Below, in pieces: positions 22,193-33,894 of a stretch of 64,000 nt of DNA (position 1 is its first letter; every line of letters begins with the position of its first letter). A model generated the notes under the pieces. The model did no database searches, was not told the origin of the DNA, and saw nothing but the letters and a program-made list of their open reading frames with translations. The stretch comes from Verticillium longisporum. Its lineage: Eukaryota > Ascomycota > Sordariomycetes > Glomerellales > Plectosphaerellaceae. Location of the stretch: contig JAETXT010000001.1 in assembly GCA_019188255.1 (NCBI GenBank), positions 3,224,001-3,288,000 of the forward strand, written 5' to 3'. Both the position numbers and the translations under genes were made by a program.

Positions 22193-24218
22193 GGCCTCTT
22201 CAGTTGTCCTCACCCTTCTACGTCCCCGCACCTGCCCAGAGTCGTGCCTTTGGGGTTGCTCGCAGGACGTCACCCGACGGAGGATGAACGGCGCGTCGCG
22301 TGGTGACGGTTCCTTGGCTAATGGACTCGACCATGGTCTCACAGGATTCGCAAGAGGTCGAGCATGCGCTCAAAGAAGCAGGCTTGATGTGAGACACCCG
22401 AACAACCTGGCCAACAGCCAACGTGACCAACGACATGAACGACAGCAGACCGAACGACAGCAGACCGAACGACAGAAGCAAGAGGCAGCAGCAGGGGCAG
22501 AGTCGAAGAACGACGTCCGTTTGGGACACCAACCGACGAGATGGCCGAGATGGAACGGCTCCGTTGGGGTTGGAAATATGTGCATAGATCTTGGAGGGCG
22601 GACAACCGCCCTCTATCAGAACCAAGAGAAAGAACACGTGGCAGGCGTTGGTGGCAGTGGCGGCTCCTCACCAGAGGCGAAATGTCGCTCGAGCCGCAGC
22701 TCCACCATGCCGGACAGCTCATTGCATCCCTTTTTAAGTCCCAGGTCAGCACATGCCTCACGAAAGAAGAGAGACAGGCAGACTGCGGACGAGGGATGGG
22801 TGGGCTGCTGCGACATGACATGTGTCATGGTCACCCCAATATACGATACCAACTTGCCTTGCCTTACGAAACGCGCTCCGCTTTGGACCTGCCATTACTT
22901 AGTTATTGCTTCACAGCTACCCACCGGTTAGTTTTCGACAGATTCGTCGTGCTTTGGTCACCGCCCGTGGCTCCAACGGACGGTCCCATTCGTTTGTCGT
23001 TTCCTCCCGCGTCCCGTCTCAGCAGCGATCGAATGTTGCTGCACCCTATCTTCTCCCACCCGGTCTGACTGACCCAGCCTGAACTGACCCGATCTGTCCT
23101 CCTCTCACCAGCACACAAACACACACGCGCACACACCAGGACAAACGTCGGAAACAGATTAGCAGCTCCTCAAGAACCCGAGCTACGCCTGGCAGTAACA
23201 TCATTAGCCTGTGGTCGTGGGACGCCCCTGGCCAAAGGAACGCACCCACCTACTCCAATCTGACTATCCGACTGGTCAAAGGGGTCACTCGTCCTCAATG
23301 CCCCGCGCCATTGGCGGACCCGCTCGTCAAAGTGGATTGGCAGGACCCATCCCCCTTATCCCTTCCCTGTCCGACAATGCGAGTCCCTCCCCCGCGTACC
23401 CATGACAGTGCTGCAGCCGCACCCGGAAGCCCACGCAACAGCTGCTGGCACGTCCATCTCACGGCAATCAGCTATCGGTAACGTAAGGTAGCCAGCAGCC
23501 AGCCCGGGCTGCACACCTGTCTACCTACCCAGCCAGTATCAGCGGTGCGGTCAAAGTCGTCGTCTGTTTGGACCTTGTCTTGGTCCCCAACCCTGCGACC
23601 GTCCAGCTTCCATCATCACCTTCCCCCTCCATCTCACCCATCTGCCGACACTCTGCCACAAAGGCAAGTAGGCTTCGCCTTGGCGCCTCGATCCCAGTTT
23701 CCGCGGCTGCGCATGCGAAATGCTCAACAGCCGCTGTACACTTCCCCTTGTCTAGGTGCCTCTTACCCTCACAGGCCAAAGGTACAAAAGCTGCTTCACG
23801 TCTGCCACTCTACCCTTTTGGCCCTATCGCCGACTTGGTTCCTTCAGCACAAAGGCTGCTCATGGTTTCGACACGAATAACCTTTACGCCTCTTCTTCAC
23901 TTCATTACCATTTAAGCCGCCTGGCATCCAATTATCATCGCCCTGACCTGATTTCCATCGTCAACTCTCGCCTCAACACACCGCACGAAAGACAGCCGAC
24001 CCACGCTATTGCGCCAGACCGGCATCGGCTCCGCCCCCATCCGGCGCATCGCGACACTCCACTTGGCCTGACCTTGTCTGACATCACCCGACACCCTACG
24101 CGACGACGACAACAGCTACCACCGCCTCACCGTCCATCCGCTTCGTGCTCTCCTCCATCAACCCCATCGGCTCACAGCGCGCTCATCTCGTAGTCGCTTC
24201 GGCCATCACAAGCCCAGC
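22193..24218. other. Long spacer between AP-1 sigma and MAF1
   Basis: About 2 kb. It contains the AP-1 sigma 3' UTR, a 15-bp tandem repeat (22437..22475), a CA-rich stretch near 23105..23140 and pyrimidine-rich sequence up to the MAF1 start. The ORFs in it have no protein-like composition. A long MAF1 5' leader or a non-coding transcript is possible but not shown. Confidence 0.45.
22437..22475. repeat. 15-bp tandem repeat, about 2.6 copies
   Basis: The unit GAACGACAGCAGACC is repeated at 22437 and 22452, with a third partial copy at 22467. It lies about 250 bp after the AP-1 sigma stop. Confidence 0.85.
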
Positions 24219-25330
24219 ATGAAGGTGTGTTGCGCTGGGTGCTATTGCGCCCCTCGAGGCACCTTTGCCTGCTCGTACCCCTCAATACTGACGCCCGCTT
24301 CCAGTACCTACCGATCCGCGACTTCGATACGGTCGCGAGTGCCCTGAATTTCAACACACCAGACTGCAATGTCACGGGTGGATGCGACCTATATACCACC
24401 AAATCCACCGGCGCCGACAAGAAACTCTTCAAGACAATCAACGATGACCTGACATCACTACACGAAGCGCTGCTGGAGCTCGGCGCCAGCCTGTCACCGC
24501 CCCACCGCGCAGCCATGATGGCAACGTCACCAAACATGCAGCTGTTCTCGCATTCGAGCGCGTTCGGTCCCCTCTCCCGGCTGTCCAGCCGTCGCACCTT
24601 TGCCTACCTCATCGCGACACTGAACGCCAGCCATCAACACTACGACTTCTCTAACGTTCTGATGCCGGGTGACTTTAAGCGGGAGAAGAACCTACGACGC
24701 GTCATCGGCAATCTTGACTCCATCCTGCAGAACGTCCGACCACATCCGGACGTCCGACCAAGCGACATCAACTCTTCGTCGCTCACAGACTCAGTCTGGG
24801 GGCCCCACTGTTGGGCCATGATCAACAAAGAAATGCGACTTAACGAGTGTACCGTCTTTTCCTACCAACCCGAGACCGATCCGTTCGAGGAGGAGGAATC
24901 CGCCATTTGGGCGAGTCACTACTTCTTTTTCAACCGGGCGTTGAAGCGTGTCGCCTACCTCTACGTGCGCGTTGTTCCCGTCGTCTCATCACAATCACCA
25001 GTTCTGCGGGCCAGCATGCCGGCGTCCGACGGTCTTCGCAGCAAGAGGCCTTTGAGCAACCATTTTGTCGACACTCCAATGGGCAACAAGCGGGCCAAGT
25101 ACTGGCTGGGCGATCGTGATGCCAGGGTCGTGCGCCACGACGACGATGACGAACAGAGCGACGGCTTCAACTGGAACCGCGGGGCAGACGGTGACCTCGT
25201 CCCATTTTCGGAAGACGACTATGGCGACGGCAACTATTACTACGACGAAGACGATGAAGACGACTCGAGTAGCGGCAAGGGTCCCATGCGCGAAATGTCA
25301 GAGGAGGTCGTTGCGCACATGGAGATCTAG
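24219..25330 (+). CDS. MAF1: MAF1, repressor of RNA polymerase III
   Basis: Maf1 represses RNA polymerase III in response to nutrient stress and TORC1/PKA signals, shuttling between cytoplasm and nucleus. Exon 1 (24219..24224) encodes only Met-Lys; the 80-bp intron has GTGTGT and TTCCAG ends; exon 2 is 24305..25330. The product, 343 residues, begins MKYLPIRDFDTVASALNF. Conserved blocks: DLYTTKSTGADKKLFK (box A region), RRTFAYLIATLNASHQHYDFS (box B) and WGPHCWAMINKEMRLNECTVFSY with WASHYFFFNRALKRVAYL (box C). The C-terminus is strongly acidic (DEDDEDDSSSGKG). A KRAKYWLGDRDAR segment with basic residues could serve in import. The miniature first exon is typical of filamentous fungal MAF1 and decides the start. 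No frame break is present. Confidence 0.92.
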
Positions 25331-26105
25331 GAGCCCGGGTTTCGCGGCCCATGCAGGGCCCTCCTCTGCTAACGTGTGTGCGCGGGCAAGCTTTGATGCT
25401 CGCTGGGTTCAGTTTCTCTTTTTTTTATCCTATCGTTTCCACGGCTGCAATCAGTCTGACTTTTTTTTTCTTCACTTTTTTCGAACGCCCGCCATCAACT
25501 GGCTGGGTTTTTGCTTTGACTAGGGGCTTGGGTGGACGACATGAGATGGCGAAGTCTCCACGATACGATGATATGAAAATGATACCCTATTTCTTCGCCA
25601 GGTGGCGCTGGCCGGAATCCTAGGGGGGGTTTTCCAACTGCATCGTCGCGAAGGACGAAGTACGAAGGACTCGGCAGGGCCGGGTAGAATGCGTGGGGGG
25701 ATCAGCCGTGTTTTTTTTTGTATTGACTCTTGTTCGACTCTGTGATTAGTACGGTTCGCCAGGATCTGGCTGCACACGAAATGACATTGTTCTCACGAAG
25801 CCTATGGTGCCTCGTCTCGACCTGCTGCGGTCTTTGGTTCTACGTGCTGGTTATAGCTATCATGAAGGGCGAAGTGGAATAGCTCGATACGGTAAAATCA
25901 TAGAGCTGATGACTAACGAACACCATTGCCAACACCGGGCCGGTCAATCCATGGGTAGGAGGCAGGCGCCACCAGCACGGTAGCTTGGGCAGGTCCATAT
26001 AGCAGCAGTCCTTCCTCGCGTATGTGTAGATCGTGCAGCGTAAGGTAGCTTCCACACACTGGAAATCCATTCCCACTGCGTCGGCAGTCAGGACCTGGTC
26101 CCCTC
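25331..26105. other. Intergenic spacer
   Basis: About 775 bp: MAF1 3' UTR with several T-runs (25419..25478, 25708..25720), then the promoter of the Zn2Cys6 gene. No other gene is seen. Confidence 0.5.
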
Positions 26106-28193
26106 ATGCCCAAGGGAAGACAAAGGGGTGCATGTTTGCAGTGCGCCCGGAGCAAGCGGAGGGTGAGCGCCGTCCCTCCTCCTCCTACGGTATGCACTGC
26201 ATTTGATGATGAAGCTGATGGATCATCTGCCTATCTACCTAGTGTGATCACAAACAGCCGCAATGCACACAGTGTGCCAAGCATGGGCAGGAGTGCGAGC
26301 TTCAGACGTTCAAGATTTCGACGCCGGCAGTGTTTGATTCGAGGCACTTGAGGCGCCCGGTGCCTAAGAAACCACTATCACGACCAGCACCCTCGCAGCC
26401 AGAGCTGCAAACCCTGCCGTCAAGTCTTCTGTCAGCCACGTCGAATGCTCGGTCGGTGTCAGACTCTGGAGCCTCCCAGTCATCGCCAGGGGCTTCAGGA
26501 GACCTGGATTTCTGGGTTGCCGACTCGAACCCTGAGATCGCAACGGGCATCGTCACGGCTCTCCCGAATGCTCTGTTGCCACATCTCGCAGCAGAGCCCT
26601 TGCATGGCAGCAACGACCATGGCGCTTCTCGTCCCCGAGACGAGTGTCCAGTGCCCATCTTTACGAGCCCCAGCCAGCTTATGTTCACCGGTGGTGTTGC
26701 CACTGGCCCAGACCTTACCGAGGCCATCAACAGCACATCTCCCTCATCCTTGACAATGCCACCCTTTGATGACCATGTTCTAGAAATTGCAACAAGGAAT
26801 GACATGTTCCCAGACGCGGCAGCGCTACTCGGCTGTCTGAGGAACATGGGCGCCAGCTCCACCTTCGAGCTGTCCGCCGAGTTTGTCCCTCGTCACCTCT
26901 ACTGCCCCATGCCTTGGCCTCCTGACATGCTGGCCTCGTCGGAGCGGCGCTTCCTCTGGCAGTACTTCCTGAGCATCGCCGAAGCCGACTTTTTGTGTGT
27001 CGATTGGGAAGACGTCGGGCACCTGTATGACTTCCAACACCCCTACATCACGACACTACCACGCATGGCGCTCTCGAACGATGCACTCCGCGGCGCCATC
27101 TTCTGTTTCGCAGCGTCGCAGTACCAGCTTCGCCATGGCCGATCCGACTTTGAAGCGACCAAAGGTTTCACCAGTTCAGAGGCGGCACTGGCTTTGAGCG
27201 CGCAAATGTCGCGAGACACAGACGACAGTGGCCTCCTGTCCATGATCAGCGCCGCGACACTGCTGCACTGGTACGGCACCGAGCCACATGACTACCTGCG
27301 TGTCGCCTCTCTGCTTGTCAGCCAATACCTGACGCGGACCAAGTCTACAACCAACGCCACCACATCTTTCCCCGAAGTTCCTCTGACAGAGTTCCGATGG
27401 AGTGTCGTGTCCACGCTGTGCTCTCTGCAGCAGCCCAGCAGCCCGCTTGGAGGGCACGTCTGTGGTATGATTGAAATGAGCGAGAACGAAATTCAACGGA
27501 ATTACTCGCGGGCCTTCGAGCGCTGGGTCAGTCATCCAATATACTCTTTTTCCCCACGTCTCGTCAATCCTTTGCTCAGGATAGGTCTTCTGCTGGAGAC
27601 GCAACTCCTGCAGCTGGAGCTCGAGGATGGAGATATCCAGCCCGACCCCTCCTGGCCTGCTCACGTCTCGGAAGCGGAAGACATGCTGCTGCAGGCTCGA
27701 GACCGCGACATCAACGTATCGCGTTCAGCCTTGGGCAGCGCAGACCCTGCAGCTATTCTTGCACTCAATGAGTCCATGTACGCGGCGGGGGCCGTCCTCC
27801 TCTACGCTCGTATCCACGGCCTCCCACCCACGGCGCCACTTATTCGCCGACAAACGCAGATTATCGTTGATGAGGTCTCCAAGATCCCCGTCGACTCGCG
27901 AGTCTCTTTCGCTCTCGTGTTTCCTCTGTTCATCGCAGGTTGCGAGGCTATGGAGCAGATGATGAGGGATACCATTGTTCAGAGGCTTCGCGATCCTGGG
28001 GGTGTGACCTATGTTCGGGGTGACCTTGTCGGCGCGCTCCGTCAAATTTGGGACATCAGAGATCTCGAGCCAGGGCTCCCGTGGCCGCACTGGGTGAGGA
28101 AAGGTGAGTGCTTGTCAGCCCGTACAGTCTGGGAGCTTTGAGGTCTGACATGTCGTAGTGGAGCCACGGTATCGAATCAGTTGTCTGATATAG
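26106..28193 (+). CDS. Zn2Cys6 transcription factor beside amine oxidase genes
   Basis: A fungal binuclear-cluster regulator of about 650 residues. Exon 1 (26106..26162) encodes MPKGRQRGACLQCARSKRR and exon 2 begins at 26243 with CDHKQPQC; together they form an exact C-x2-C-x6-C-x6-C-x2-C-x6-C cluster, split by an 80-bp intron (GTGAGC...CCTAG). A Ser/Pro-rich linker follows, then a long helical middle region with LRGAIFCFAASQYQLRHG and LSMISAATLLHWYGTE-like segments typical of the fungal-specific TF domain (Fungal_trans_2 type). The end is less certain: reading on from exon 2 gives a stop at 28139..28141, but a 55-bp intron (28104..28158, GTGAGT...CGTAG) would end the protein WVRKVEPRYRISCLI at 28193, which I prefer. 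It converges on the copper amine oxidase 126 bp away, so it may regulate that gene and the permease; this is inferred from position only. Confidence 0.82.
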
Positions 28194-28319
28194 TTGTACA
28201 TGTGGTCATCTGTGATACTGCGCGTGTTGTACAGGTAGCTCGCTCAAACTAACGACATGTATACCCAGCGCCATATATGAATATTCCACCACCGCAAGTC
28301 TCCTGATTACAAGTACACC

Positions 28320-30625
28320 CTACAGCTTAGGCCGAGTACAACAGCCACTTGTGAGCTCCGACGTCGTATCCTTCCCACTAGGAACGTCGATGGCGGGGTT
28401 TGCCGTGAAGAAGTCTACGGGCGAGATGTGCAGTTCCATAATCTCAACGGGCCTATTGACGTCAGTGTTGTACGTGCGGGCAGGAGACTACTTGACCAAG
28501 ATGGACTCACATGACAGGCCAGTCTTCGACTCTAGGATTGTGTGTGAGGCCGAAACAGCTCCACAACACCACATCCTGCTGCAAAAGATCGTCATTGCGC
28601 GCCACCATGTCAGCGACGCCGCCTGCCTCCCGCTTGCTGGATAGAGGGTACTCTCCGGCGGCGTAGAGTTCGCCGTCACGGTACTTGGTGACCCAGAGGT
28701 GGTGCTGCGCGAACAGGCACCGGTGCGCCTGCGTGCTGCCGGGGTTGGCATGGACTTTCTGGGTTGGCGGCGGGTTGATCTTGTAGCCGACGGGCCGCCC
28801 AGAGATGGGGTTCTTCTTAGCAAGGTTCTGGATCTTGAAGATGCGGTTGTTCTCCGGACACGCGTCGACGCCAACCGAAGTCAGTAACGGCGTATCCCTG
28901 ACCTCGTACAGATTGCCATGTGGGTTGGTGCGCGCATCCATCCCCGCAGGTAGAGACTCGTTCTGGACGACGGTGGTCTCGTGGCCGTCGATGGCGGGAT
29001 CTATACGAACGCAGAAAATGTGCTGGTGGTTCTGGGCCAGAGCGCCCGGGTTCACTACGGTACCCCAGGGCGCCGTCTTCCCGGCATCAATGTTGACCAC
29101 CGACACGATGCCCGTCGCTCGCGTCTCGACGTTGATGGCGCCGGCTTGGTCGAATTTGTACTAGCACTTTGTTAACGGTATGTCCTGCATATCCCCGCTG
29201 TTGAGGGGCCGTACGTTCAAGAAGTAGTCATAATTCGCCAGCGTGTTGATGAACTGGACGACCAGCTCACGGCGGCGAGTTGATACGGCTGGGCCGGTAC
29301 GCCTGTTTGTGTACTGCCACCCGATGCCGTTGACTTGCTCGTGCAGGCAGATGACACGGGGTGTCTTTTCCGCTTTTCCCTCGGGGGTACACAACACACC
29401 GTCAAAGTACTGCTCGTCATTAGCGATGCAACAAGATCCCACAGCCTTCTGTGGTTTTTACCTTGATGACTCCCAGGCAGTCGCAGCCCAAAGTCAGATT
29501 GTTGACGGCATGCCCGATGCCGCCGTCACCAAAGTCAAAAGCCTGCTTCCGGTGAAACGGCGGCCGAGGATCGGCATATGGCACGGTCTTGAACCGTTAG
29601 TCGGGTCTCGTCTACTATCGGAAGACTAGACTGGCTTACCATTTCACTCATCGAGAGGCGATACAACACGCTCCGGTCATCGTAGTAGACATCGTGAATG
29701 ACGGCACCCTCACGAGGGTTAAAGCTGACCCTGAACCGCCACTTCTGCCACTCGACAAGACTCTCATCCTTGATCGAGAAACTCGGGCCCTCGGGCTGAA
29801 CGACGCAGAGCGGTTTGAGGTCCTTGCGAGTCCCCCCGGGCAACAACTCGGGAACATACTCAGCCGGAGCGCAGTGGTCGAGGATGGCGCCCGTTCGCGG
29901 AGCTGCGGGCACGAGATCATCACCGGCCCCGCCTGTCGCGAGCTCGTCAATGCGGACAATCTCGCGCTTCTCAAAGTCCATGACCGGGATGATGGGCAGA
30001 GGGAATGCGTAAAAGTTGGAGTCGGGATTTCCGGACCGCGTGTCGACGGCGTACACGAGACCCTGGAAGTACCTGCGCACGCCGCCCGGCTGGTCCATGC
30101 CTCCGTACGGCCACGGCTCGATGACGACTTCGAAGCCTTCTGGAAGCGCAAACTGCGCCACCCTTTCGCTGAGCACGCTAGACTCCTCGCATTTTTCGAC
30201 GAGAATGTCAAACTCCCATCTGAACTCTCGTTAGCGAGAGCTCTCTGCCCCAGATGGGGGATTTCAGGGAGAATCTTACGTGCTGAGTCCGGCCAGATAC
30301 TCTGTTCCCACGACGTCTTTCTTGACGACGAGGCCGCGATCCAGATCGACGACTGCCTCGATCTCGTCCGCTTTTCGGTCCGCCGCCTGGTGAGCCCGGA
30401 CGTAGTGCACTGCTGCGAGACGCGGCGGCCGCGGAGAGTCAGGCCGCAATGACCCCGAGTGCTCGAGGCTCAGGAACGCAGTGAGGTCGGCCTTTTCGGC
30501 TCCTGGCGGTAGATCATGCGGAACTGAATCACCTCTTTTGGGGATGATTGCAGGATAAGGTCACTTGCCCGGTTTGTCTCCTCTCCAGTGAGAGGAGACA
30601 AGGGATGTGGTGCCGAGTGAGCCAT
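28320..30625 (-). CDS. Copper amine oxidase, TPQ type (apparent frameshift)
   Basis: Copper/topaquinone amine oxidases oxidise primary amines to aldehydes, releasing ammonia and peroxide; fungi use them to get nitrogen from amines. Six exons: 30625..30280, 30219..29640, 29587..29462, 29409..29215, 29160..28511 and 28452..28320; all junctions fit in phase. Seen: start MAHSAPHPLSPLTGEE; the catalytic-base region FDFGDGGIG; the cofactor site TLANYDYF, whose first Tyr would become topaquinone; copper ligands in QNHQHIF (His-x-His) and in the GLTHNPRVEDWPVMP segment; total 676 residues. Exon 1 breaks in a run of four A (plus strand T4, 30493..30496); a fifth A gives EPKKADLTAFLSLEHSG, as expected. 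No signal peptide is evident; the end does not show a clear SKL-type peroxisomal signal (ends PKL). It shares a promoter with the permease. Confidence 0.9.
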
Positions 30626-31279
30626 GTCTTGAGCGGTTCGGAAGCTGATGTTCTGTGTATCACTTTGAGCTCTGATTTCTCTGATTTCCCCAAAATTCAA
30701 TTGTACACTTGATGTCCAATTCGACTCGACGATTTATTCATATTCCCACAGAGGGTCATGGCCTTTGGACCAACAGCCGAGGAGCTGTCCCGGACTTTAC
30801 GTAAAGCACGCCGATACCGAACCCCCGGGCGGAGCCCAAGCGGAGCCCCCGGCCAGCCATGTCGGCCAGCCATGTTGGGAAAGTTGCCCGATCCGGCATC
30901 GTTGCCCATCACCGCGCTCTAGGACAAAACGGGAAATTTAACCGCACGCATGCACGGACCGGTGTGCTTTGCCTTCTACGGCGCTCTTCGTCATGGGTAG
31001 TTCGCCTGCTGGTCCGATGATCACCAGAATATCGAAACCTTGCAAGAGCTCATCTGATGGCACGGCTGGTGAGGGACGCAGCGCCACTAGCTGGTTACAC
31101 TGTCCGCGGAATACAGGAACACAGCCTTCTTCAAGTCCCTACAAGAAAATTGCCAACATGGGCCTAGCGATCTTCGAACTGGGCGTATGTTGCGGCTATG
31201 TTTCCTCTTTGAGCGATCGGCAAGTCTGGCAGCTGAGAGGCCAACGGCCATTGCGTGGACGCTTCTTCCCCACACATCG

Positions 31280-31285
31280 CTTATC
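31280..31285 (-). promoter_or_regulatory. GATAAG (AreA/NIT2-type) site 1
   Basis: Exact GATAAG on the minus strand, 255 bp upstream of the permease start codon. A six-base word is expected by chance about once per 2 kb counting both strands, so it is suggestive only. Confidence 0.45.
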
Positions 31286-31375
31286 TGCCGGACATGACCA
31301 CGCATGGGCGAAGGACGCCCCGCGATGACCGACGATGGGCTGGAACTCCGCAAATGTCATCCTGGCAGCTGGCGC

Positions 31376-31381
31376 CTTATC
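31376..31381 (-). promoter_or_regulatory. GATAAG (AreA/NIT2-type) site 2
   Basis: Second exact GATAAG on the minus strand, about 91 bp from the first and 159 bp from the permease start. Paired GATA sites are the usual arrangement for nitrogen-controlled permease genes. Confidence 0.45.
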
Positions 31382-31539
31382 GCGACCCTCGAGACGGTTG
31401 TCACGGGTAGGGGTAGCTGAGGGGTAGCAATGCCGTCTTGATAGCAAGTATACCCGTCGTCTGGGAGGGTGCTGCTGCGGTCGGCTGTCTCCTCATACAT
31501 GAAGTCGACGCCGCAGGCTCAGCCAAAGCGGAAGGTCGC

Positions 31540-33231
31540 ATGGCACGAGGCGATGTTGATGCTCAGGATCTGGCTGCCTTGGGCCACGAGCAGATGCTCA
31601 CCCGGAAATCCAGCCTCGTGAGCATGCTTGCCATGGCCTTTTGCGTCCTCGGAATCTGGGCCGTCTTTGCGCAGAACCTGTCCGCCGCCCTCGAAACCGG
31701 AGGTCCCGTCAGCATCTTCTGGGGCATCCTCCTCGTTCTCTTCTGCAACGTTTGCATCGCCGTGTCCCTGGGCGAGATGTGCAGCAGCATGCCCACTGCG
31801 TTGGGCCAGGCATACTGGGTCTCTCGCCTCTGGGATGCGCCCTCTGGGAGGCTGCTTTCCTACATGTGCGCCTGGACGAACACGTTCGGCTAGTGGGCCC
31901 TGACGGCGTCGCAGAATGCCTTCATGACCGAGCTTCTCCTCAGCATGAAGGTCATTTTCGATGTTGACTGGCCGTGGGCGACCCGTGGCTGGACCCTCTT
32001 CCTGGTTTACATTGCCATCACTCTATTCTTCAACGGCTTCAACCTGATTGCATGCCGTAGCGATAAGACGCTACCTTCCTTCAACAATGGAGTCGGCGTT
32101 GGCTTCGTCGCCCTCTTCGCCGTCATCAGTTTGGCACTACTTATCTCGGTTGGGACGAAACCAGACTTGGAATTTCAGCCAGCATCCTTCGTCCTGGGAG
32201 GTTGGACAAATACGACTGTCTGGTCCGATGGAGTGACATGGCTTGTCGGTCTCATCCAGTCAGCATATGGTGTGTACTTCCAACTCCAACTTCTCAGCGG
32301 CGCCTTGTGGCGTGAACTCGCCCGCTTTTCTGACGCCAGACAGGTCTGACTGCTTTCGACGCCGTCATCCACATGGTCGAGGAGATGCCGTCGCCCCGTC
32401 GCGACGCCCCGAAAGCCATGTATCTCGCCGTCATCTGGGGCGCTGCCTCGGGGTTCATCTTCATGTTGGCCACGCTGTTCAGCATCCAAGACTTCGACAT
32501 GGTCCTCAACACACCCACGGGCTTCCCCTTCATCCAGGTCCTCGAAGACGCCCTAGGCCGAACAGCAGGCACCGTGCTCGTCGCCCTCTTCATCGTGAAC
32601 GGCTTCGGCCAGGGCATCAGCGTCATGACCTCGGCGTCGCGGCTGACCTGGGGTTTCGCCCGCGACGGCGGCCTCCCTGGGGTTCGTACTTCTCCCACGT
32701 GGACCCGACCTGGAAGGTGCCGGCGCGCGCCCTCTGGCTGCAGTGCTTCATCGTCTGCCTCATCGGCGTGCTCTACACCTTCGCGTCGACGGTCCTCGAG
32801 GCCGTGCTCGCCGTCAGCACCATCGCCCTGACCATCTCGTACGCCATTCCCATCTCCGTCCTGCTCGTCGTCGACCGCGACAAGCTGCCGCCAGGAAACT
32901 TCTCCCTCGGCCGGCTCGGCCCCGTCGCCGATTGGGTGTCGCTCGCCTACTGCGCCGTCACGACCGTCTTCTTCTTCTTCCCCAGCTCGCCCAACCCCTC
33001 GGCCACCGACATGAACTACGCCATCGCCGTCTTTGGCGTCATGCTGCTCGTTTCCTTTCTGTTCTGGGTCGCCAGGGGCGGGTCACGTACCTCCGCACCC
33101 AGGGCTCGGCGGAGCGTGACGTACAGGCCCGGCGTTGGGAGATGGAGAGCTATGACGGGCTCGCGGTGGCCGAGAGCCATGCGCTGGCCACAAAGTCGAG
33201 CCATGTCGGGTTAGCCAAAGCTTGCGACTGA
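31540..33231 (+). CDS. APC-family amino acid/amine permease, disrupted in this sequence
   Basis: A 12-helix-type transporter of the amino acid/polyamine/choline family, close in pattern to fungal GABA/choline permeases. Start at 31540 gives MARGDVDAQDLAALGHEQMLTRK, then helices such as LVSMLAMAFCVLGIWAVFAQ. One intron, 32270..32343 (GTGTGT...ACAG), joins SAYGLTAFDAVIHMVEEM. Three faults appear: an in-frame TAG at 31891..31893 where the family has Trp (NTFGWWALTASQ); a missing base in CCC at 32675..32677 (GGLPWGSYFSHVDP when restored); and a missing base in G4 at 33075..33078 (WVARGRVTYLRTQ when restored). With both bases restored the total is 539 codons plus stop, TAG included. The two deletions match the pattern seen elsewhere in the window; the TAG is a substitution and may be real. 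Substrate unknown; the neighbouring amine oxidase suggests an amine or GABA-like compound. Confidence 0.8.
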
Positions 33232-33894
33232 TCATCACACTGTCAGGTTGACTCTGACTGGAACGAACGCTGCCTATTTCTTTGTAGTCTCCTATGGTCC
33301 ATATCGTAGCATACCTTACTTGTCGGAATGATTGCTTGAATCCGTTGGTCGGATTGGCAGCGGTAAGAAGACACTGTTTCATAAAGGCACGCCTGTGAAG
33401 TAGATCAACTTGACCAAAAAAGACACTCATAGTACCATTGGCGAAGTATCAGAAGCCCGTCATACGGCCTCAATTAACATATGCCTTGCCGGCCAGACTA
33501 CTATGTGCACACGTCAGGGGTGGTCCCCAACCCCGTCATCATGGCGCGTATATAATTCGAGCATATTCCAATGCCAAAACCAAAGTCCCGGTGCTGAGAT
33601 TTTCAAAAACTGGCAAGGACAAAGTAAAAGGCATTCATGACTGGATATCTCTGCTCGCAACCCTGTGCTCCTACAAATGAGTGACTCCTCCCTGCGCACA
33701 TGTCCCATTTTGTTTCCGATGCCCTTCCTGATGCCGGTGTCGATCCGGGCAGAACCTACAATATCTACAAAAACGAAAGGGGGTAAAGGGGAATCATAGA
33801 CAGAGGAGCCAAACGCCGACACCCAAATATTGCTGCATCCTTGGTCGGCGATGCTCTCTGCCAAGTAGGTGTATTAAATAGCGAGGGTGTGGGG
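33232..33894. other. Intergenic spacer, convergent 3' ends
   Basis: About 660 bp between the 3' ends of the permease and SLN1 genes. Nothing recognised beyond UTR-like AT-rich sequence. Confidence 0.5.

Larger units (their letters stand above)
30626..31539. promoter_or_regulatory. Divergent promoter, amine oxidase / permease
   Basis: About 914 bp between the head-to-head amine oxidase and permease starts. It has two exact GATAAG cores on the minus strand (CTTATC at 31280..31285 and 31376..31381), the binding word of AreA/NIT2-type nitrogen regulators. Both lie within 260 bp of the permease start. A direct repeat of GTCGGCCAGCCATG-like sequence lies near 30850..30875. Confidence 0.6.

Noticed and set aside
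26640..26660. CRISPR, IS element or prophage signatures anywhere in the window
   Set aside because: None found; the spliced gene structures show eukaryotic nuclear DNA. The coordinates given are only a placeholder position.
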